Positions 34,025 to 43,179 are shown, counted from the stretch's first letter. The stretch is 64,000 nt of DNA from Anaerolineae bacterium (GCA_022841825.1 JALHQT010000008.1:124001-188000), one strand, 5' to 3'. Numbers and translations are program-made. Notes: generated by a model not told the origin, from the letters alone.

Positions 34025-34626
34025 CAGTAACTCAACAATTCCTCTAACAAGCCTTCCCCACCACTGCTGTGCAGCACACCGCGCAGCGTTTCGTGCGCCA
34101 ACCGGACGCGGCTTTCCGCGGTCTTCGCCGGGCAGTCCATCACGTCGGCTATCTCGCGGTATGTCAAGCCATGCCCGTAGCGCAGCACCACCGCTTCGCG
34201 CAGCGTCGGGTTCAATCGCGTCAGGGCATATGCGAGCGCTTCACGCGCCGAGCGATGGGCATAGATTGCTTCTGGCGATTCGTGCTGGGGCGCGACAGGC
34301 GGCTGATGCCAGAGGTTGGCGAGATCGAGCAGCGGCACGCGATTGCGGCGATACTGGTTGCGGCAGCGCGAAATGGCGATGGTATACAACCAGGTCTTGA
34401 AAGCGGATTTGGCGGGGTCGTAGCGATGGAGGTTCTTGAAGGCGTAGACGAACGAGTCCTGTGCTACGTCTTCCGCGTCGTCGCGATTGAGCAGCAGGTT
34501 GTAGCACAGGCGGTACAGACCGGCGGCGTACAGGTCGAATAACTCCTGGAAAGCATGTTGATCTCTAGCGAGGCAGCGTGCCAGCAGGACATCAATGGTT
34601 TCCGATGGTTTTGGCTCTTGTGTCAC
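34024..34626 (-). CDS. ECF-family RNA polymerase sigma factor
   Basis: Extracytoplasmic-function sigma factor, 200 aa from the GTG at 34626 (VTQEPKPSETIDVLLARC). A longer frame to 34707 would run into a heptamer repeat arm, so the GTG is preferred. Region 2 is clear (HAFQELFDLYAAGLYRLCYN, then DAEDVAQDSFVYAFKNLHRY, then FKTWLYTIAISRCRNQYRRN), and region 4 shows NPTLREAVVLRYGHGLTYREIAD followed by the helix-turn-helix AKTAESRVRLAHETLR. It is coupled to the downstream anti-sigma factor. Target promoters are unknown; autoregulation is usual for the group. Confidence 0.92.
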   Translation of the reverse strand: MTQEPKPSETIDVLLARCLARDQHAFQELFDLYAAGLYRLCYNLLLNRDDAEDVAQDSFVYAFKNLHRYDPAKSAFKTWLYTIAISRCRNQYRRNRVPLLDLANLWHQPPVAPQHESPEAIYAHRSAREALAYALTRLNPTLREAVVLRYGHGLTYREIADVMDCPAKTAESRVRLAHETLRGVLHSSGGEGLLEELLSY

Positions 34627-34654
34627 GCGCGCCTCGGATAGTCGAAAGTAGTCG

Positions 34655-34725
34655 GTGATGCATGATGTGTGAGCGTCAAGGGCTGCAAAAGCCAACCCAT
34701 CGCTCAATCCTCATCACACATCACT
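34655..34725. repeat. Heptamer-bracketed spacer (GTGATGN / CATCACN word)
   Basis: GTGATGC ATGATGT GTGAGCG (34655-34675) and the inverted TCATCACACATCAC (34711-34724) bracket about 35 bp between the nrnA stop side and the sigma factor start. It is the fourth separate word with the same inverted-arm layout and a 7-nt unit. Confidence 0.65.
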
Positions 34726-34780
34726 TTGTCCATCAAGCATACTACATGCAAACAGGGAAGATTCCTCAAAAGAGCGTGCT

Positions 34781-35755
34781 TCAGCGCTTCAGCGCCGCGC
34801 GCAGCATCGGCTGCACACGGCTCACGACATCCTCAACGCTGCCAGGTATGTTCGCGCCTGCCGCCTGGACATGCCCGCCGCCGCCCAGCGCGACCGCCAC
34901 CGCCGCGACATCGAAGCCGAGTTTCGCCCGCATACTGACGTCAATGCTGCCATTCTCGGTCTCTTTATAGACGACGGCGATCTTTGCTTCGTCAGTCGAA
35001 ATTAGATAGCCCACCAGTCCGGCATCCGTCTCTTCGTGATAGCCGAGGGACTGCCAATCCGCTTTGAGCACCACCGCGCTGATGATGCCTTCTTCCAGCC
35101 TGGCGGTCGAAATAACCCGCTGCCAGAGGAGGATTGCCCGATACGACTTACTGTTCAGCGTTCGCTGCACGACTTCTGCATACGGCGCGCCTGCGTCGAT
35201 CAACAGCTGACCGAGCGCCAGCGTTTCCGCTCGAACATTGTCGGTGCGGAAGCCAATCGTATCCGTCAGCAAGCCGGTCAGCAGCGGTGTTGCGATTTCG
35301 ACCGTGAGCGGGATGCCGAGACGCACGAACCACCGCTGGAGGATCTCCGTCGTCGAGACAGCAGCGGGGATAACGATGTGATAATGCCCGTAGTAGGTGT
35401 TGCTGGGGTGATGATCGACGTTGATGATCGTGCGGCTGTGCGCCATCGCATACGCACCGCAGCGCCCCAGACGTTTGACATCGCTGCTGTCGAGGGCGAC
35501 CATGACGTCCCAGTCGCCCGTATCGAGACCGGTCTTGACCCAACAGGCACCAGGAAGGAAGTCAGCGAAGTCTGGCACGCCACCGTCCACCGCCATATCG
35601 ATGTCTTTGCCGCGCAGCTTGAGCGCGTTGCCTAATGCGAGGATCGAGCCTATCGCGTCCCCATCCGGGCTGACATGCGCCACGATCACGATGCGATGGG
35701 CACACTCGATTGCAAGGCTCGCTTCAATCCAGTTCGGAGTCGTCGTCTGCGTCAT
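34781..35755 (-). CDS. nrnA: DHH-family phosphoesterase, NrnA type
   Basis: Bifunctional nanoRNase/pAp phosphatase-like protein, 324 aa, expected to degrade 2-5 nt RNAs and 3'-phosphoadenosine 5'-phosphate or cyclic dinucleotide breakdown products. The DHH domain shows VAHVSPDGDAIGSILALG near residue 25, the Asp-containing VALDSSDVKRLG near 86, and VDHHPSNTYYG near 110. The DHHA1 domain ends with the RNA-contacting GGGGHVQAAGANIPG near 290. It overlaps the 3' end of rbfA by 32 nt, an operon link seen in many bacteria, where rbfA and nrnA follow infB. Confidence 0.93.
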   Translation of the reverse strand: MTQTTTPNWIEASLAIECAHRIVIVAHVSPDGDAIGSILALGNALKLRGKDIDMAVDGGVPDFADFLPGACWVKTGLDTGDWDVMVALDSSDVKRLGRCGAYAMAHSRTIINVDHHPSNTYYGHYHIVIPAAVSTTEILQRWFVRLGIPLTVEIATPLLTGLLTDTIGFRTDNVRAETLALGQLLIDAGAPYAEVVQRTLNSKSYRAILLWQRVISTARLEEGIISAVVLKADWQSLGYHEETDAGLVGYLISTDEAKIAVVYKETENGSIDVSMRAKLGFDVAAVAVALGGGGHVQAAGANIPGSVEDVVSRVQPMLRAALKR

Positions 35756-36119
35756 CTGCGTCGTCGTCTTTCAGCTTGGGCGGAATCTCCAACTGATTGA
35801 TCAGAATATCCATACGAGCGCCGCGATCCAGCGACTCATCCCAGTAGAAGCCCATATCCGGGACGCGACGCAGACTCAGGCGTTTGCCCACCTCACGGCG
35901 CAAGAAACCCTTCGCCTGCTTGAGCGCGCCCATGATCTCCGGCATACGCTCCTCTTCACCGAGCGCATTGACGTAGACCCGCGCATACATCAGCTCTGTG
36001 TCGATTTCGACATCTGTGACCGTCAAGCCCTGCAAACGCGGGTCTGCGACTTCGCGCAGGATGAGCACACTGAGGATCTGGCGGATGCGCCCGGCGATTC
36101 GATCTTGTTTGATGCTCAC
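35724..36119 (-). CDS. rbfA: Ribosome-binding factor A
   Basis: 30S maturation and cold-adaptation factor, 131 aa, a single KH-like domain. Typical elements: RIAGRIRQILSVLILREVADPR at residues 9-30, LTVTDVEIDTELMYARVYVNALG near 34-56, AKGFLRREVGKRLSLRRVPDMGFYWDES near 69-96. The C-terminus is an acidic tail (DDDADDADDDSELD), longer than usual, whose coding DNA overlaps the start of nrnA. It follows infB by 2 bp. Confidence 0.95.
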   Translation of the reverse strand: MSIKQDRIAGRIRQILSVLILREVADPRLQGLTVTDVEIDTELMYARVYVNALGEEERMPEIMGALKQAKGFLRREVGKRLSLRRVPDMGFYWDESLDRGARMDILINQLEIPPKLKDDDADDADDDSELD

Positions 36120-36121
36120 CG

Positions 36122-37927
36122 CTAACTCACCCGCTCCGTGACATAGAACTCGATCAAGTCACCGACCTGGAACGCCTCGAAATTCGCCAAGCCAATGCCG
36201 CACTCGAAGCCCTGTCGAACTTCTCGCACGTCTTCCTGTAAGCGCTTGAGTGAGCTGACGCCCTGGTTATCGGCGACGATCTGCCCACCACGTTTGACAC
36301 GCGCTTTTGCGTTACGACGACCCTCGCCCTCGCGCATCATGCATCCGGCGATAGTGCCAACCTTCGAGATGCGGAAGACCTGGCGGACTTCGGCAACACC
36401 GACCGTCTTATCAGCATAGACCGGTTCGAGCATGCCCTTGAGCGCCAGTTCGATCTCCTCGAACAGCTTATAGATGATGGTGTACGAACGAATATCCACA
36501 CCCTGGGTATCGGCAGAGCGGCGCGCGGCGCTGTCCGGCTCAACATTAAAGCCGATCAGGATTGCCTTGGTGGTTGCCGCCAGCATCACATCGCTTTCAC
36601 TGATGTTGCCAACCTCTGCCGAAAGAATGCGAATGTGGATGCCATCCGAGTTGCTCTCAGAGATGTGGTTCAGTTCGTCCACAATCGGTTGGAGCGAGCC
36701 GTTAACATCGACGCGAATGATCAGGTTGAGTTCCTTCGCTTCGCTCGCCTGGAACTGGCTGAAGAGATCTTCCAGCGTCAGCGACTTGCGCACGCCCTGC
36801 TGCTTCAGAGCGCTCACCTCTTCCTCGCGTCCCTCCACAATGCTGCGCGCCAACTTCTCGTTCTTGACGACCTCAAAGCTGTCGCCTGCCTGCGGCAGGT
36901 CATGCAGACCAAGCACTGAGACAGGCTGGGATGGTGCTGCCGTCCTGACGGGCTTGCCCTTCTCGTCATACATCGCCTTGACGCGACCGTAGGTCATGTT
37001 GGCGACCAGATCTTCGCCGACGTTGAGTGATCCATTCAGGACCAACAGGGTCGTCATCACGCCGCGGTTCTTGTCCATTTCGGACTCCAGCACGACACCC
37101 TTCGCCGTACTCTTGGGGTTGGCGACGATCTCAGACTCGTCGCTAACCAGCAGGATCGCCTCCAGAAGGTCGTCAATCCCTTCGTTCTGCTGCGCCGAGA
37201 CAGGCACGACGATGGTGTCACCACCGTAATCGTCCGGTACCAACCCCAGGTCATTCAACTGCTGTTTCACGCGGTCAGTATTGGCATTGCGCTTGTCGGT
37301 TTTGGTGATGGCGACAATGATCGGCACGTTCGCTGCCTGGGCGTGCGCCAGCGCCTCGCGGGTCGTCTGCATCACGCCGTCGTCCGCCGCCACGACCAGA
37401 ATGACGATGTCCGCACCCTGCGCCCCACGCGCACGCATGGCGGTGAACGCCTCGTGACCTGGGGTATCGAGAAAGGTAATCTGGCGTCCGTTATGCTGGG
37501 CGCGGTAAGCGCCAATGTGCTGGGTAATGCCGCCCGCTTCGCCTTCGGCGACATGCGCCTTGCGAATGGTATCGAGCAGCGTGGTCTTGCCGTGATCGAC
37601 ATGACCGAGGATGGTGACGATGGGCGGGCGAACCTGGAGACTTTCCGGCTTCTCGTCGCGGTACATCTTACGCCAGGTCTGCGCAGTCGCGGCGCGGCGT
37701 TCCTTTTCCGCCTTCTGCGCGACCGCCGTTGCCGATTGTGCCTCGAAACCCATCTCTTCGATGATGATCGAAGCAGTATCGAAGTCGATTTGCTGGTTGA
37801 TCGCCGCCATGATGCCGTTGGCAATCAACCGCTTCATCACTTCAATCGGGTTTGCGCCGATGAGTTCCGCCAGATCGCGGACACTCAGATAGTCGGGGAC
37901 AAGTATTACCTGCTTTTCCTGAGCCAT
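36122..37927 (-). CDS. infB: Translation initiation factor IF-2, short form
   Basis: GTPase that places initiator tRNA on the ribosome; 601 aa from the ATG at 37927 ([20 protein letters not shown]), which has GGAGG upstream. The first 95 residues carry only one IF2-N module ([20 protein letters not shown]) and a short link; the long variable N-terminus found in many bacteria is missing. The G domain begins at about 103 with [15 protein letters not shown], then [17 protein letters not shown] near 150 and [10 protein letters not shown] near 205. Domains II-IV follow in normal order to the C-terminal tRNA-binding domain. A 122-bp non-coding gap separates it from ylxR. Confidence 0.97.
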   Translation of the reverse strand: MAQEKQVILVPDYLSVRDLAELIGANPIEVMKRLIANGIMAAINQQIDFDTASIIIEEMGFEAQSATAVAQKAEKERRAATAQTWRKMYRDEKPESLQVRPPIVTILGHVDHGKTTLLDTIRKAHVAEGEAGGITQHIGAYRAQHNGRQITFLDTPGHEAFTAMRARGAQGADIVILVVAADDGVMQTTREALAHAQAANVPIIVAITKTDKRNANTDRVKQQLNDLGLVPDDYGGDTIVVPVSAQQNEGIDDLLEAILLVSDESEIVANPKSTAKGVVLESEMDKNRGVMTTLLVLNGSLNVGEDLVANMTYGRVKAMYDEKGKPVRTAAPSQPVSVLGLHDLPQAGDSFEVVKNEKLARSIVEGREEEVSALKQQGVRKSLTLEDLFSQFQASEAKELNLIIRVDVNGSLQPIVDELNHISESNSDGIHIRILSAEVGNISESDVMLAATTKAILIGFNVEPDSAARRSADTQGVDIRSYTIIYKLFEEIELALKGMLEPVYADKTVGVAEVRQVFRISKVGTIAGCMMREGEGRRNAKARVKRGGQIVADNQGVSSLKRLQEDVREVRQGFECGIGLANFEAFQVGDLIEFYVTERVS

Positions 37928-38049
37928 TCTTTCCTCCACAAAGCGGGAGGAGAACGGCGCCAACGCATTTAGATGCGCAGCAGTCCCCGACCCGCGTTAA
38001 GTCGCATATGCAATTCGGTGTGGGCAAACAGTGCCGGGCGTACCATGAG

Positions 38050-38319
38050 CTACGGTGCCGCTTGGCGCTGACGAGCGCTCAATCGCTCGCGGTCTTCGGA
38101 TGTCAACGTCGTCTTCAGGGCTTTCGCCAGGACATCGGTGTTCATCGCACGTTCCCAACACTCAGGGCGCTCGCACAAATAAGCGCCACGACCGTTCATT
38201 TTACCACCAGGATCGACCATGATCCCATGCTCAGTTCGGACAATCCGCACGAGCGCGCGCTTTCCGGCTTTTTCGCGGCACACCACGCAGGTTCGGATCG
38301 GGATTTTCTTCGGCGGCAT
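38050..38319 (-). CDS. ylxR: YlxR family RNA-binding protein
   Basis: Small basic RNA-binding protein (DUF448/RnpM), 89 aa, recently linked in the family to RNase P regulation. It has the conserved IRTCVVCREKAGKRALVRIVR at residues 8-28, a K-M-N-GRGAYLCERPECWERA motif at about 40-57 and the basic C-terminus. It lies 3 bp after nusA. The L7Ae-like ylxQ gene that often follows is absent here; the next 122 bp (37928-38049) show nothing coding. Confidence 0.94.
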   Translation of the reverse strand: MPPKKIPIRTCVVCREKAGKRALVRIVRTEHGIMVDPGGKMNGRGAYLCERPECWERAMNTDVLAKALKTTLTSEDRERLSARQRQAAP

Positions 38320-38322
38320 GGC

Positions 38323-40263
38323 TTACAACTCATCGTCCCAATCCTGCCAATCACCGCGCCCAGCCTTGCGCTGGCGCTTGACAAACGTCTCGCCACGTTC
38401 TTCGTCGAACATGACCTGACGCCCCTTCTTGCCTTTCTTGTTCTTGCCCGCTTTGGTGCCCTTCTTGTCCAGAACCGAGTCCACGTCTTCGTCTTCTTCG
38501 GTCTCGACGACTGCGGGCGCGGGAGCAGGCTCAAAGGTGCGCTGCGGGCGCGCCTGTGGCTGCGGCTGTGGCTTGGGTTTGGCAGGTGCGACGGCTTCCG
38601 GCAGATCCGGGAAGGCATCCGGCAGTGCGGCGAGTTCCTCGCCCTCGTCCGTCACCGGTGCCACCATCGGCGGCTCGGCGACCACAGGCTGCGCTTCGAG
38701 CTGTGCGTCGGCGATGAGCGCTTCGTCGAGCACAAGCGCTTCCTCGCCAACTTCAGGCTCGACATACTCGCTGATAACGACGCGCGCCAACGCATCCTGT
38801 ACAAGCGCCAGTGCGTTATCGTCGAACTCTGCAAGCTTCGCCTTGATGCGACGTTCGTCCAGAAGCGCGACCAGCATGACATCGCCGACGGTGCTAAAAG
38901 CACGCAGGGCTTCTTTCATGTCATCTGGCAGGTCAAGCGCGTCAATCGGCGTCTGGAACGCACCGGGCGGCAGGGTATGCTTGACCGCTTCGATCTGAGC
39001 GCGGCGTTCCTTGCGCACGACCTCGCGCGACTGCATCCACTTGCGCTGCACCGCGTCCGCCAGCTTGCCCAGCAGCGCGAATTCCTCTGGCTGGACCGCG
39101 CGGTTGAGCGCCTTCTTTTCGAGGATGCGCTCCGCCTCCGCGAACATATCCATCTGCGGCTTTGCGAGCGTGTTCAGCGGCGCGGTATCCAGGTTTTCGA
39201 GCGCTTCCTGAACAGCCTCGGTGACACTCTTGATGTCGATGCGCCAGCCCGTCAGCTTGGCGGCGAGGCGTGCGTTCTGTCCCTCTTTGCCAATGGCGAG
39301 CGAGAGCTGGTCATCCGGCACGATGACGACGGCGGTGCGCCCGCTGTCCGGATCATCTTCCAGGTAGACGCCCGTCACACGCGCCGGACTGAGCGCTTTG
39401 GCGATGAACTGCTCCTGGTTCGGATTCCATTCGATGACATCGATCTTTTCGTCGTGGAGTTCCTTGACGATGTTCTGAATGCGCCCGCCGCGCATCCCAA
39501 CACACGCGCCGACCGGGTCGATGCCATCCTGGAGTGCGGCGACGGCGACCTTAGAGCGGTAGCCCGCCTCACGCGCGATTGACTTGATCTCAACCTGTCC
39601 GTTGTAAATTTCCGGCACTTCGTATTCCAGCAGGCGGCGCAGCATGTCGCGGTGCGCGCGGCTGAGGATGATTTGGGGTCCGCGGTTGGATTTCTTGACT
39701 TCCATGATGTAGGCGCGCAGCTTGTCATGCGGCTTGAACCGCTCGCCAGGGATCTGCTGGGTGCGTGGCATAATCGCCTCGGCACGTCCGAGGCTAACAG
39801 TGATCAGGTTCGTGTTCAGGCTCTGCACGGTGCCGTTGACGAGATCGCCCTCGCGGACGCTGAATTCTTCAAAGAGCTGCGTGCGCTCCGCCTCGCGTAT
39901 TTTTTGCAGGATGACCTGCTTGGCGGTCTGCGCGGCGATGCGCCCGTACTTCTTCATCGAGCCTTCGACCATCACCATGACGATGTCGCCGACCTGCGCC
40001 TCCGGCTCATAAAAGCGCGCCTTATCCAGGTCTACTTCTGTGCGCGGATCGAGGACTTCTTCGGCGACTTCTTTCTCGACGAAGACGCGGGCGCGCCCGG
40101 TGGTGGGGTCGATATTCGCCTCGATGCGCTGGGCATTGCCGATGCCCGCATCGCGGCGATACGCCGACATCAGCGCGTTGGAGAGCGCTTCCAGCACGAT
40201 GTCGCGCGGGAGATTGCGCAGCTCCGCAATTTCATTAAAGGCGACTTCAAATTCGCTTCTCAT
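38323..40263 (-). CDS. nusA: Transcription factor NusA with long C-terminal extension
   Basis: Transcription elongation/termination/antitermination factor, 646 aa, against about 350-500 in most bacteria. The N-terminal polymerase-binding domain ([19 protein letters not shown]) spans about 1-125, an S1 domain follows from about 130 ([19 protein letters not shown]), then two KH domains ([16 protein letters not shown] near 252; [20 protein letters not shown] near 320). Residues 350-646 are a non-standard tail with helical stretches, Pro/Gln-rich and acidic segments ([23 protein letters not shown]) and a basic [10 protein letters not shown] patch. It heads the nusA-ylxR-infB-rbfA-nrnA operon; rimP, usually just upstream, is not present. 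Confidence 0.96.
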   Translation of the reverse strand: MRSEFEVAFNEIAELRNLPRDIVLEALSNALMSAYRRDAGIGNAQRIEANIDPTTGRARVFVEKEVAEEVLDPRTEVDLDKARFYEPEAQVGDIVMVMVEGSMKKYGRIAAQTAKQVILQKIREAERTQLFEEFSVREGDLVNGTVQSLNTNLITVSLGRAEAIMPRTQQIPGERFKPHDKLRAYIMEVKKSNRGPQIILSRAHRDMLRRLLEYEVPEIYNGQVEIKSIAREAGYRSKVAVAALQDGIDPVGACVGMRGGRIQNIVKELHDEKIDVIEWNPNQEQFIAKALSPARVTGVYLEDDPDSGRTAVVIVPDDQLSLAIGKEGQNARLAAKLTGWRIDIKSVTEAVQEALENLDTAPLNTLAKPQMDMFAEAERILEKKALNRAVQPEEFALLGKLADAVQRKWMQSREVVRKERRAQIEAVKHTLPPGAFQTPIDALDLPDDMKEALRAFSTVGDVMLVALLDERRIKAKLAEFDDNALALVQDALARVVISEYVEPEVGEEALVLDEALIADAQLEAQPVVAEPPMVAPVTDEGEELAALPDAFPDLPEAVAPAKPKPQPQPQARPQRTFEPAPAPAVVETEEDEDVDSVLDKKGTKAGKNKKGKKGRQVMFDEERGETFVKRQRKAGRGDWQDWDDEL

Positions 40264-40362
40264 AGCTCAGACTACCAGGCTCCAGTAAAACGTAAAATCA
40301 GAGGAAGGAAGAAGGGTCGGGAAGCATCACAGGGGGTGCGATAGACCCGCGACATAAACGAA

Positions 40363-40383
40363 AACGTGGGGGCTGCCCACGTT
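40363..40383 (-). terminator. Hairpin in the nusA leader
   Basis: AACGTGGG and CCCACGTT form a perfect 8-bp stem with a 5-nt loop, followed on the minus strand by TTTTCGTTT. It lies in the predicted 130-nt leader of nusA, about 100 nt before the start codon. It could be an attenuator controlling the operon or a simple structured leader. Confidence 0.5.
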
Positions 40384-40402
40384 CTGCTCAATGACGACAT
40401 AC

Positions 40403-40431
40403 AGTGTAGCACGAGTTGGGCGGGTTGTCGA
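40403..40431 (-). promoter_or_regulatory. Probable promoter of the nusA operon
   Basis: Read on the minus strand: TCGACA (40431-40426), 17-nt spacer, TACACT (40408-40403). Both boxes are good sigma-70-type matches with ideal spacing. Transcription would begin near 40396. The 387-bp spacer 40264-40650 contains no gene and holds this promoter back-to-back with the one at 40462. Confidence 0.7.
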
Positions 40432-40461
40432 GAGGTGAATGCGAGGCGTACGCTCGGCGTA

Positions 40462-40491
40462 TTGACAGTGGAAGCATATCAAGGATAGACT
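40462..40491 (+). promoter_or_regulatory. Probable promoter of the secreted-protein pair
   Basis: TTGACA at 40462-40467, 18-nt spacer, TAGACT at 40486-40491, pointing toward the gene at 40651. It is divergent from the nusA promoter, with the -35 boxes only about 30 bp apart. The leader to the GTG start is about 150 nt. Confidence 0.6.
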
Positions 40492-40650
40492 CGCGCCCCT
40501 TCTTGTTTCTAGCACACGACTCTGACGGTTGCCCTCCTGATAGCTCGGGTAAATGCTGTCGCCGAAGTACATGTCAGGAAACGAAGATTATTTTCTCAAC
40601 CGACGCCGATTGAGGGCGACGGATGAACGACACGCCAAAGGAGATATTTT

Positions 40651-41295
40651 GTGAAGCGATTGGGTATCCTTTTCACCTGCTGCCTGACACTTTTTATGAC
40701 ATGGGCATTAATGCCACATGCGGTCAGGGCACAGGACCCGAGTGTAGAGGGAGAGTATGTTCCCTTAATTTTCGGGGACAACATTTTCTCGCTGCTCTAC
40801 CCGTCCAAATGGACCTTCGACTCCCGATATGTAGACAACAACGCTTTTGTCTTCACCAGTGATGCAGCGATCTTGACCCGTCCGGGAACTCAGCCCTACG
40901 CCCCAGGTGAGATTACCGTCTGGCTCAGTTTACTGTTCGCTGAAAACCAGGTTTCCAGTGACAGCGAGCTTGACGCCATGCTGATGGGGTTCCTGGACTA
41001 CATTGGGGCAAATCAAGCGCTTAGTTTAGATCGGTCCATCGCCAGCCCGATGCCACAAATCGAGGGGCAGCCAACAATTACGCGCGCAACGGTTTCGGCT
41101 CCCGATTTCTTCGATGGTGGATTTTATTTATGGACTATCAATGAGCGCCTCTTAGGGCTTGTATTCGTCCAGACATCGAGCGGCGAAATCCCCTTGCAAG
41201 AACCCGATGTGCTGACGCTCATTCAGAGTGTCCAATTCAACAGCACAATAGAAGATCTCGCCGACGCCGTGCAACAAATAGGTGGTGGCTCATGA
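40651..41295 (+). CDS. Secreted protein of unknown function, 214 aa
   Basis: Exported protein starting with GTG at 40651, with AAAGGAGA 5-12 nt upstream. The signal peptide covers residues 1-27 (KRLGILFTCCLTLFMTWALM..., cleavage after VRA). The mature part looks like a single alpha/beta domain (FSLLYPSKWTFDSRYVDNNA, then ARATVS-like strands and ILTLIQSV-like final helix), the pattern of small stress-protein or PsbP-like folds, which often contain a YPxxW motif; this likeness is tentative. Its last four bases overlap the start of the next secreted protein, so the two are translationally coupled and probably act together at the cell surface. Confidence 0.8.
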   Translation: MKRLGILFTCCLTLFMTWALMPHAVRAQDPSVEGEYVPLIFGDNIFSLLYPSKWTFDSRYVDNNAFVFTSDAAILTRPGTQPYAPGEITVWLSLLFAENQVSSDSELDAMLMGFLDYIGANQALSLDRSIASPMPQIEGQPTITRATVSAPDFFDGGFYLWTINERLLGLVFVQTSSGEIPLQEPDVLTLIQSVQFNSTIEDLADAVQQIGGGS

Positions 41296-42788
41296 ACCGT
41301 CGGCACATGCTTTCGGTCTTCCTGGTAGCAATGGTGCTGGTCGCCTCAGCAATCGCGCCTTTCTTACGCACCGCCGATGCGAGCGCTGGATGTAATTCGG
41401 TAGGCGGATTGAGCGGCTCATATGATGAATTTATCAGCCGAAACTCAGGAGCTTTCTTTTTCTCAGCAGGCGAGACTATCGCGGCAACCGTGACCGCTTC
41501 TACCGGCAACCCAGGAGATCCCAATCTAATTCGTCTGGCAGTCACCGGACCATCCAGTTTTGATGCGGTCGGCGCGTCAACCCTGAGTTACACGATTCCG
41601 TCTGACGGGACATATGATGTGACCGTTCAGAGTCAGAGCGGTTGGATCTTAACCATCAGTGTTTCCTGCGGCGCACAAGGGAGTGGAGCCGGTTCGTGGG
41701 GGGGATTTACCGATGGACGCTTGAGCCCCAGTATGGCAGAAAACTATTCACTGTGGTGCCTGCGAAACAATCTTGATGTGTATCATGCGCGCGGGGGGCT
41801 TGGCGTGCTCATCGTGTCGATTCCACTTGTCGATCTCATCTCGATGCCCGTACCATCGAGAAAGATATTTACCACGCCCAACGGACCCATTGTCACCTTA
41901 AGAGACTCGTCGGACGGCTTCCGCGTGACGGGGAACAATGGCAATAACGCCCCCCAATACGCGGAAAAAGCATTCTCACTCTACCTATGCGGCGTGAACA
42001 ACGGCGGATTACCAGCCGCTCCAACCCCAACGCGTACGCCAGTGCCTGCGACACCTACCGCGACGACCACGCCGGTTTCGACCTCTGGCAGTAGTGGGAC
42101 ACAATTGGTTTCATCACTGGGTTCGCCGACTTCAAACGACCTCGATGGCGATGGCGTTCGGAATAGCCTTGACCTGTGCCCATCTGTCTACGCACCCCCT
42201 CCGCAATTTCAATTTGGTTGTCCGGATGATGATGGGGACGGGTTCAGTAATCCGTATGACCGGTGTCCGCGAGAAGCGGGGACAATTTTAGGATGCCCGG
42301 ACCCCGATGGAGACGGCATCGTAGGGACTTACGACTATTGTCCCAGTTATGCGCCGCCGGCTGGCACACCCAGCATCAATGGCTGCAGTGATGGAGATGC
42401 GGATGGCTATGCAAACGCCCGTGATTCAAACGGTTTTCCTTTGGACTGGTGTCCGTTAGCAGGGAAAAGCAATGGGGTTCCCCATCTCCAGGGTTGTCCC
42501 GACCCGGATGCAGATGGGTTGGTCGCTGGACCACGCCCGTTGATACCGACCGCGTATTGGGACGACTGTCCGCTTGACCCAAGACCGGCTACAAACGGGC
42601 AATGTCCTCCGCCACTTGCCACGCCAATCCCTCTCGGCACGCTTCCCCCGCCCGTTATCAACTCTACGCCGTCCTTATTTGACTTTGCGTCCGCTGTAGG
42701 GTCATTTCCAGGACTTGTGGTGAATACGGCTTCCACAACATCGACGAATTGTGTCACAGGTAGTTTGGGATTCTGCGGATTGCGGTGA
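41292..42788 (+). CDS. Secreted protein with thrombospondin type 3-like calcium repeats
   Basis: Exported protein, 498 aa; signal peptide at about residues 1-33 (LVAMVLVASAIAPFLRTADA). Residues 35-140 form a beta-sandwich resembling a pre-peptidase C domain (FSAGETIAATVTASTGNPGD; TVQSQSGWILTISVSC). A Thr/Pro linker near 245-265 leads to five or more TSP3-type Asp-rich repeats at about 283-440 (DLDGDGVRNSLDLCP, DDDGDGFSNPYDRCP, DPDGDGIVGTYDYCP, DGDADGYANARD, DPDADGLVAGPR), each with the DxDxDG calcium-binding pattern and Cys-Pro. A short hydrophobic end with paired Cys follows. It is probably a calcium-stiffened surface stalk, coupled to the preceding gene. Confidence 0.88.
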   Translation: MNRRHMLSVFLVAMVLVASAIAPFLRTADASAGCNSVGGLSGSYDEFISRNSGAFFFSAGETIAATVTASTGNPGDPNLIRLAVTGPSSFDAVGASTLSYTIPSDGTYDVTVQSQSGWILTISVSCGAQGSGAGSWGGFTDGRLSPSMAENYSLWCLRNNLDVYHARGGLGVLIVSIPLVDLISMPVPSRKIFTTPNGPIVTLRDSSDGFRVTGNNGNNAPQYAEKAFSLYLCGVNNGGLPAAPTPTRTPVPATPTATTTPVSTSGSSGTQLVSSLGSPTSNDLDGDGVRNSLDLCPSVYAPPPQFQFGCPDDDGDGFSNPYDRCPREAGTILGCPDPDGDGIVGTYDYCPSYAPPAGTPSINGCSDGDADGYANARDSNGFPLDWCPLAGKSNGVPHLQGCPDPDADGLVAGPRPLIPTAYWDDCPLDPRPATNGQCPPPLATPIPLGTLPPPVINSTPSLFDFASAVGSFPGLVVNTASTTSTNCVTGSLGFCGLR

Positions 42789-42796
42789 GGCGTTTG

Positions 42797-42826
42797 GGTG
42801 GGCGTGTAGATTTCACGCCCGCCCCA
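42797..42826 (+). terminator. Hairpin after the TSP3 protein
   Basis: GGGTGGGCGTG and CACGCCCGCCC form an 11-bp stem (one G-T pair) with a 7-nt loop, 9 bp after the stop codon at 42788. No T-run follows, so termination efficiency is uncertain. Between it and the promoter at 42971 I see nothing coding. Confidence 0.5.
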
Positions 42827-42970
42827 CGAAAGCAGAGCGGGCAACTACCGTGGTGTGCTGTCTGTTTTGGTCACCCCAAGGTGGCTGAACAGGCAGCGCA
42901 GATCGTGGCGGAGATGGGTGTGCGAAGCTAGGCGCGCGGTGTACATCTATCGCGCAGTGCGGGTGCGTGA

Positions 42971-42999
42971 TTGACTCGCGCCCCCCTTCCTGCTATCCT
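42971..42999 (+). promoter_or_regulatory. Probable promoter of the cobalamin-riboswitch operon
   Basis: TTGACT at 42971-42976, a 17-nt spacer and TATCCT at 42994-42999 preceded by TGC (extended -10). The predicted start, near 43006, lies just before the riboswitch. Confidence 0.7.
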
Positions 43000-43020
43000 G
43001 CGAACATCAATTCGATAGAA

Positions 43021-43146
43021 CGAAAGCGTTGGTGCGCAGAGACCCGGATGTCCTGCGCACAAGAGGGGAAGCCGGTCAAAGTCCGGCGCTGTCGCGCAAC
43101 GGTAGGGAGCCTCCGCTCCAAGCCCGATTACCTGCCCCGCTTTCGC
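43021..43146 (+). ncRNA. Cobalamin riboswitch
   Basis: The conserved B12-box architecture is readable: closing stem CGAAAGCG (43021-43028) with CGCTTTCG (43138-43145); GGTGCGCAGA; GAGGGGAAGCCGGTC then AAAGTCCGGCGCTG (about 43064-43091); CGCGCAACGGTAGGGAGC (about 43093-43110, matching the CGCAACTGTA element); and the final GATTACCTGCC (43126-43136). It lies 34 bp before the GTG start of the transporter gene, so translational or transcriptional repression by adenosylcobalamin is expected. This identifies the downstream ABC system as a corrinoid (or cobalt-related) transporter. Confidence 0.93.
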
Positions 43147-43179
43147 TCGGTATACCCTTCGCAGAAAAGGGAGACGAGC

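Noticed and set aside
6801-34725. Short tandem repeats as a possible CRISPR array
   Set aside because: Units are 7-9 nt without unique spacers of regular length, and no cas genes are present.
38008-39582. 524-codon plus-strand open frame opposite nusA
   Set aside because: It is a GC-driven antisense shadow of nusA, which has complete domain motifs; the shadow is Arg/His-rich with no recognisable fold.
42967-43179. N-terminal extension of the BtuC-like permease
   Set aside because: This part of the frame translates the cobalamin riboswitch; the GTG at 43180 has a proper ribosome site.
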